DNA of 64,000 nt, from assembly GCF_002262875.1 (NCBI RefSeq), contig NZ_NKYE01000016.1, positions 1 to 64,000 on the forward strand. Direction: 5' to 3'. Below are positions 59,694 through 64,000 of the stretch, piece by piece. How positions within the stretch are numbered: position 1 is the first letter of the stretch; each line of letters starts with the position of its first letter. This DNA is from Amycolatopsis antarctica. GTDB taxonomy: Bacteria > Actinomycetota > Actinomycetes > Mycobacteriales > Pseudonocardiaceae. A program made the translations under genes and the position numbers. The notes under the pieces were generated by a model, which was not told the origin of the DNA, did not search any database, and saw nothing but the letters and a program-made list of their open reading frames with translations.

Positions 59694-60185
59694 CTAGACC
59701 GTCGCGGTTTCCAGAACCTCGTCGAGAAGCAACTCCGCCTTGCCCTCGTCGGTACCCTCGGCGAGCGCGAGCTCACTGACCAGAATCTGCCGTGCCTTGG
59801 CCAGCATCCGCTTCTCGCCGGCTGACAGGCCACGGTCCTTCTCACGCCGCCAGAGGTCTCGCACCACTTCGGCCACCTTGTTCACATCGCCGGAGGCGAG
59901 CTTCTCGAGGTTGGCCTTGTACCGACGAGACCAGTTCGTGGGCTCTTCGGTGTGCGGAGCACGCAGTACATCGAAAACGCGGTTCAGTCCATCCTGGCCA
60001 ACGACATCACGCACACCGACGATCTCGGCGTTGTCCGCTGGCACCCGAACAGTGAGATCCCCTTGCGCGACCTTGAGGACGAGGTACTTCTTTTCCTCGC
60101 CCTTGATCACACGGGTCTCGATTGCTTCGATGAGTGCGGCACCGTGGTGCGGGTAGACGACGGTCTCTCCGACCTTGAAAACCAT
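59694..60185 (-). CDS. carD: CarD-family RNA polymerase-binding transcription regulator
   Basis: Binds the RNA polymerase beta lobe and stabilises open complexes, notably at rRNA promoters. The 163-residue product has the Tudor-like RNAP-interaction domain (MVFKVGETVVYPHHGAAL) and a helical DNA-binding domain with the wedge Trp in VRDLWRREKDRG. The terminal block GLSAGEKRMLAKARQ fits the family. ATG 60185 follows AGAGGACAC. ispD and ispF lie downstream, as in M. tuberculosis Rv3583c-Rv3581c. TAAAGT lies about 36 bp upstream of the ATG. Confidence 0.97.
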   Translation of the reverse strand: MVFKVGETVVYPHHGAALIEAIETRVIKGEEKKYLVLKVAQGDLTVRVPADNAEIVGVRDVVGQDGLNRVFDVLRAPHTEEPTNWSRRYKANLEKLASGDVNKVAEVVRDLWRREKDRGLSAGEKRMLAKARQILVSELALAEGTDEGKAELLLDEVLETATV

Positions 60186-60581
60186 GTGTCCTCTGCCCCT
60201 TTCGCTATTACCACTTTAGCACGCCTCGAGTGGGCTCACCTAGCGCCCCGTGTTCCGTCCTCGCAGGTCAGGGGCCATGTATGGGCCGGTCGTGGGGTTG
60301 ACAAACGCCCATTTCCCGTGCTCATGCAGGTGGCGGCAACGCGGTTAACCGATGTGTAACCAATCCACTGTGGACGATTGATCTACGCATTCGCCTCCCG
60401 ATCATGACGGCAGGGGGCACCGGCCTCTCGCGCGCGAGGCACGCCCGGCTACCCTTCGCGGTGAATGGACCGGCCCGCGATCGGCGGTGCCGGGGGCTCG
60501 TTGCCCGCGCGTCCGGCGTGCCGATCTGCCGGCCGCCGAGAGGCCCCGCGAGCCCGTCGCAGCGAGGAAGGATCTCGGACC
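60186..60581. other. Divergent promoter region between carD and the LpqE-like gene
   Basis: No gene is seen. Towards carD the minus strand carries TAAAGT about 36 bp upstream of the ATG, a likely -10. Near 60298 the plus strand has TTGACA without a good -10 at 17 bp. The part around 60340-60395 is AT-richer (GGTTAACCGATGTGTAACC, GATTGATCTACGCATT). The LpqE-like gene has GAGGAAGGA shortly before its GTG. Confidence 0.5.
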
Positions 60582-61376
60582 GTGAGGCAGCAGAAACGTC
60601 GCGTGCTCGGCTCGGCCGCGCTCGGTCTCGGTGCAGCCCTGGCGATCGCCGGTTGCGGCGCGGGCCAGATCACCCAGACCGACACGCAGGAGCCCGCCGT
60701 CAACGGCGCGCTCGCCCAGGGCGGGACGCTGCTCATCCGCGACGCCTCGTTCAACTTCCCCGAGGGCGAGAGCAAGGCCTACGCCGCCGGTTCCGAGGTT
60801 CCGCTGACCCTGCGCGTGGTGAACACCGGCGGCGCTGACGACGAGCTGCTCGAGGTCAAGGCCGAGGGCGCCGCGAGCGCGACCGTGGAGGGCCAGAAGC
60901 GCGTCATCGCGGGCAGCGTGCTCGTCATCGGTGAGCCCACCCCGCCCGGTGGTCACGCCGAGAAGCCCTCCGTCACGGCCACCGCCCTGCCGACCTCGTC
61001 CGCCGAGCCGGGTGCCTCCGAGTCCGGCAGCCCCGAGTCCGGCAGTGCCGAGAGCGGAGCTTCCGAGACGGGCGCCTCGGCGACCTCCGAGCCTGGCGCC
61101 TCGCCCTCCTCCGACGCGGGCGAGCCGCCGGCCACCACCGGATCGCCCGCCCCGGGCGTCACCGGTGCGCCCGGTGCCGAGGACCCCAGGGTGGGCGAGG
61201 CGGAGGTGACCCTGCAGGGCCTGCAGCGTGAGCTGCGCCCCGGGCAGACCGTCAAGGTCACCTTCGTCTTCCGCGACGCGGGCCCGATCACGGTCGACAT
61301 GCCGATCGGTTCCTCCGAGGTGCCGCGCTCCGACCACCACGGCGCGGAGGGCGAGCACGCCGAGGGCGGCCACTGA
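60582..61376 (+). CDS. LpqE-like lipoprotein with low-complexity insert
   Basis: A 264-residue exported lipoprotein (signal ending LAIAGC) of the LpqE/PCuAC-like beta-sandwich family beside radA, as in M. tuberculosis. The two fold halves are separated by a Ser/Glu/Pro/Ala-rich insert of about 75 residues (126-200). The C-terminus is His/Glu-rich (SDHHGAEGEHAEGGH), which could bind copper or another metal. GTG 60582 follows GAGGAAGGA by about 10 nt. The function is unproven; copper chaperoning is inferred from the fold family. Confidence 0.78.
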   Translation: MRQQKRRVLGSAALGLGAALAIAGCGAGQITQTDTQEPAVNGALAQGGTLLIRDASFNFPEGESKAYAAGSEVPLTLRVVNTGGADDELLEVKAEGAASATVEGQKRVIAGSVLVIGEPTPPGGHAEKPSVTATALPTSSAEPGASESGSPESGSAESGASETGASATSEPGASPSSDAGEPPATTGSPAPGVTGAPGAEDPRVGEAEVTLQGLQRELRPGQTVKVTFVFRDAGPITVDMPIGSSEVPRSDHHGAEGEHAEGGH

Positions 61377-61399
61377 TCATCGCTGTCGGACCCCGCGGC

Positions 61400-61405
61400 T
61401 AACGT
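61400..61405 (+). promoter_or_regulatory. -10 hexamer of a leaderless promoter (radA)
   Basis: TAACGT ends 6 nt before GTG 61412; there is no ribosome binding site. Confidence 0.5.
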
Positions 61406-61411
61406 CGGCGC

Positions 61412-62782
61412 GTGGTCAAGAAGGGCATCAGCTACCGCTGCGCGGAGTGTGGCAACGAGGTCGCCAAATGGGTCGGCCGCTGCCCGGAATGTCACGCCTG
61501 GGGCACCGTCGAGGAGCGTGGTTCGGCCCGCCCGGCCATCGCGCGGGTCGCCGCCGGGGCGCCCAGCGCGCCCGCCCGGCCGATCGGCCAGGTGGACATC
61601 GAGGCCGCCAGGGCGAAGCCCACCGGAGTGTCCGAGCTCGACCGGGTACTCGGTGGCGGCCTCGTTCCCGGGGCCGTCATCCTGCTCGCGGGGGAACCCG
61701 GCGTCGGCAAGTCGACCCTGTTGCTGGAGGTCGCGTACCAGTGGGCGGCCCGCGAGGGTGGCAGCGCCTCGCTGTACGTCACCGGCGAGGAGTCGGCCGG
61801 GCAGGTCCGGCTACGGGCCGAGCGCACCGGCAACGTGGACGACGGGATGTACCTGGCGGCGGAGAGCGACCTGTCCGCGATCCTCGGGCACGTCGACGCC
61901 GTGAACCCGGGTGTGCTGATCGTCGACTCGGTCCAGACCATGGCCTCGCCGCAGGTGGAGGGTTCGCCCGGCGGCGTCACCCAGGTCCGGGCGGTCACCT
62001 CCGGCCTGGTCGCGCTGGCCAAGGAGCGTGGCCTGCCCGTCGTGCTGGTCGGCCACGTCACCAAGGACGGTTCGGTGGCCGGGCCGCGGGTGCTGGAGCA
62101 CCTGGTCGACGTCGTGCTGCACTTCGAGGGTGACCGGCACTCCACGCTGCGCATGGTCCGCGGGGTGAAGAACCGGTTCGGCGCCGCGGACGAGATCGGC
62201 TGCTTCGAACTCCGCGAGGACGGCATCGCCGGCGTTCCCGATCCGTCCGGACTGTTCATCAACCGCGACCAGCCGCAAGTACCGGGCACGGCGATAACCG
62301 TTGCCATGGAGGGAAAACGGCCATTGCTGGGCGAAGTGCAGGCACTGGTCGCCTCGTCCAGTCTGGCCCAGCCGAGACGAGCGGTCAGCGGTCTCGACTC
62401 GTCCCGCGTCAGCATGGTGCTGGCCGTGCTGGAGAAGCGTGGCGGCGTCCGGCTCGGCGACAAGGACGTCTACGTCGCGACGGTCGGCGGCATGAAGGTC
62501 ACCGAACCGGCTGCGGATCTGGCGATGGTGCTTGCGCTGGCGTCCTCGGTGGAGGACGTGGCGCTGTCCTCGCGGCTCGTCGCCATCGGCGAGGTCGGCC
62601 TGGCGGGTGAGGTACGCCGGGTGGCGGGCGTCGGCAGGCGGATCGCCGAGGCCGCCCGGCTCGGCTTCACCCACGCGCTGGTGCCCCCGGACGCGGGCAA
62701 GTTGCCGGACGGCATTCGCGTACTGGAGGTCACCAACGTCGCCGACGCGCTGCAGGCCGCCCAGCACGTCCGCGTGGGGTAG
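61412..62782 (+). CDS. radA: DNA repair protein RadA (Sms)
   Basis: A DnaB-like hexameric helicase that helps branch migration in recombination. The 456-residue product has an N-terminal zinc finger (C10, C13, C24, C27), a RecA-like ATPase with Walker A GEPGVGKS (94-101), the RadA signature KNRFG at 253-257, and a C-terminal Lon-like domain (GEVGLAGEVRRVAGVGRR). GTG 61412 is 6 nt after TAACGT, so it is probably leaderless. In M. tuberculosis disA follows radA; it is not seen here. Confidence 0.97.
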   Translation: MVKKGISYRCAECGNEVAKWVGRCPECHAWGTVEERGSARPAIARVAAGAPSAPARPIGQVDIEAARAKPTGVSELDRVLGGGLVPGAVILLAGEPGVGKSTLLLEVAYQWAAREGGSASLYVTGEESAGQVRLRAERTGNVDDGMYLAAESDLSAILGHVDAVNPGVLIVDSVQTMASPQVEGSPGGVTQVRAVTSGLVALAKERGLPVVLVGHVTKDGSVAGPRVLEHLVDVVLHFEGDRHSTLRMVRGVKNRFGAADEIGCFELREDGIAGVPDPSGLFINRDQPQVPGTAITVAMEGKRPLLGEVQALVASSSLAQPRRAVSGLDSSRVSMVLAVLEKRGGVRLGDKDVYVATVGGMKVTEPAADLAMVLALASSVEDVALSSRLVAIGEVGLAGEVRRVAGVGRRIAEAARLGFTHALVPPDAGKLPDGIRVLEVTNVADALQAAQHVRVG

Positions 62783-62927
62783 CGGATCCCGTCCGTCCTT
62801 TGTGGTCGGTGCCTGCCATGCGGACGTACCGCCTTGGTGCTTACGGCCGCAGACGCGGTGTTCGATTTTCGACATGATGCTCCTGTTTGGTCAGAAAGTC
62901 ACCGAAATCGACCCACGGGAGACGATC

Positions 62928-63566
62928 ATGCGACGACTTCTCGTCCCGGCCGCGGCGGCAGCGATCGCCGGCGTGCTCGGACTCGCCGGCGCGGCCGCCG
63001 CCGAACCGCTGCGGCCCGCCGAAGCGGCGGCGGCTCCGGCCGCCGCACCGGCGGCCGCCAAGGAACTGGCCGTCGACTATCAGGTGCAGGAGACCGGTTA
63101 CTGGTGCGGTCCGGCCGCCGCCCGGATCGCCATGTCGGCGCGTACCGGTCAGTTGCCGAGTCAGGCGGATCTGGCCGCGCAACTGGGCACCACCGAGAAC
63201 GGCACCGACCACATCAGCCAGATCAGCAGCGCCCTCGCGGCGAACCTCGGTGCCTCGTACACCTTCCGCGAGATGCCTGCCGATCCGCCGAGCCAGGCGC
63301 AGAAGGACCAGCTCTGGACCGACATCGTCGCCGATATCGACGCCGGATTCGCCGTGGTGGCCAACATCGTCGCGCCGCCCGGCAACCAGCCACCCGGCTA
63401 CCCCGCGGACCGGACGATCTACCACTACTTCACCGTCATCGGCTACGACAGCTCGAACATGACGGTGAAGATCGCCGATTCCGCCTCGTTCAGCGGAAAC
63501 CAGATCTACTGGCTGACCTTCGACCAGCTCGCCACGCTGATCCCGCCGAAGGGTTACGCCTACTAG
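62928..63566 (+). CDS. Secreted C39-like cysteine peptidase
   Basis: A 212-residue exported protein: Sec signal peptide (to about residue 26, GAAAA), a short Ala/Pro linker, and a C39-like papain-fold domain. Catalytic residues are C60 (TGYWCGPAA), H166 (YHYFTVIGYD) and D184 (KIADSA). It lacks the SH3 domain of the gene at 53725. The substrate is unknown; it may process extracellular peptides. ATG 62928 follows GGGAGA; the frame runs further back without a start signal. Confidence 0.85.
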   Translation: MRRLLVPAAAAAIAGVLGLAGAAAAEPLRPAEAAAAPAAAPAAAKELAVDYQVQETGYWCGPAAARIAMSARTGQLPSQADLAAQLGTTENGTDHISQISSALAANLGASYTFREMPADPPSQAQKDQLWTDIVADIDAGFAVVANIVAPPGNQPPGYPADRTIYHYFTVIGYDSSNMTVKIADSASFSGNQIYWLTFDQLATLIPPKGYAY

Positions 63567-63663
63567 GCCCGTCCTGCGTCGCTCCCCTGCGCGGTGACCG
63601 CGTTCTATCGGACCCGCGGCGTAACGTGCGCTGTGACCGGAAACACTCAAGGGGAGCGGCGTG

Positions 63664-64000
63664 ATGGGCGTATTACTGGGAATCGGCACGCGCAAGGGCC
63701 TGTGGCTGGCCACCAGTGAGGACAGGCGTGAATGGGATGTGCGGCCACCGCTGTTCCCGGTCGCCGACGTCAGGGCGTTCGCCATCGACACTCGTGGTAA
63801 CGCCCCGCGTCTGCTCGCCGCCGCGTACAACGAGCACTTCGGCCTGAGCGTCTTCACCAGCGACGACCTGGGGGAGAACTGGTCCGAGCCGGAGCACGCC
63901 CCGGTCGCGTTCCCCGCCGACACCGAGGAGGCGCTGGAGGGCGTCTGGCAGCTCGTGCCGGGCAACGCCGACGAGCCGGGCGTCGTCTACGCCGGGGTGG
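63664..64000 (+). CDS. Start of a sialidase/BNR-repeat-like protein (truncated by window end)
   Basis: The first 112 residues are present. The repeats GTRKGLWLATSEDRREW and FGLSVFTSDDLGENWSE resemble the Asp-box of BNR/exo-alpha-sialidase-like beta-propellers, found in actinomycete proteins of varied function. No signal peptide is visible at the start. ATG 63664 follows AAGGGGAGCGGC; GTG 63661 is also possible. The C-terminus and any catalytic residues lie outside the window. Confidence 0.8.
   Translation, partial: MGVLLGIGTRKGLWLATSEDRREWDVRPPLFPVADVRAFAIDTRGNAPRLLAAAYNEHFGLSVFTSDDLGENWSEPEHAPVAFPADTEEALEGVWQLVPGNADEPGVVYAGV

Overview
The window is high-GC actinobacterial chromosome. Gene order and contents (Lsr2, CarD, ClpC, PE/PPE-like and EspG proteins, DUF3180, DUF397/XRE pairs, Tat-exported PGRP amidases) suggest a mycelial actinomycete, probably of the Pseudonocardiaceae; the family is inferred, not proved. 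Much of it is the conserved core that Mycobacterium tuberculosis carries as Rv3628-Rv3579c.

Layout. 1-441: end of an unknown gene and non-coding DNA. 442-5892: ppa, a dacB-type PBP4, a DUF2342 zincin, tilS and hpt. 6032-9547: a type VII secretion accessory cluster (PE-like, PPE-like, two EspG chaperones). 9701-14737: ftsH and the folate genes folE-folP-folB-folK, with a 38-bp tandem repeat forming a chain of overlapping minicistrons between folB and folK. 14785-23041: an inserted MerR regulator, DUF3180, DUF6779, a PrsW-type protease, a DUF2520 Rossmann protein and panC-panD-coaX. 23055-29399: an SMR/Gdx exporter, lysS, lsr2, a 1.1-kb gene-free stretch and clpC.

29662-43870 is more accessory: a small secreted lytic-transglycosylase-like protein, a secreted trypsin-like protease, pyroglutamyl peptidase, two alpha/beta hydrolases (one with a Cys nucleophile), an exo/endonuclease-fold membrane protein, an ABM monooxygenase with a sirtuin, a DUF397/XRE pair, an M1 lipoprotein peptidase, two tandem Tat-exported PGRP amidases, mutY and a beta-carbonic anhydrase. 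44003-48108: a LacI regulator and a zinc ABC importer (znuA-znuC-znuB) behind a strong promoter. 48062-53601: an AlgX/AlgJ-like protein and an MBOAT O-acyltransferase flanking two DUF445 membrane proteins. 53725-55238: a secreted C39-like protease and a GNAT enzyme. 55280-62782: rlmB, cysS, a HAD hydrolase, ispF, ispD, carD, and divergently an LpqE-like lipoprotein and radA; this block is inverted relative to M. tuberculosis. The window ends with a second C39-like protease and the start of a sialidase-like repeat protein.

Most notable: (1) a three-unit array of a near-palindrome (core GCAATATGTCGACGTATTGC) occurs twice, at 35804-35898 and 49416-49510, with identical 42- and 33-bp spacing, each time about 30 bp upstream of a predicted leaderless promoter; this looks like a shared regulatory element. 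(2) The folB-folK minicistron relay. (3) An IspD lacking its CTP-binding loop. (4) Sixteen genes have a -10-like hexamer 6-8 nt before the start codon, which suggests frequent leaderless transcription and fixes several start sites. No tRNA, rRNA, CRISPR array or insertion sequence was recognised.
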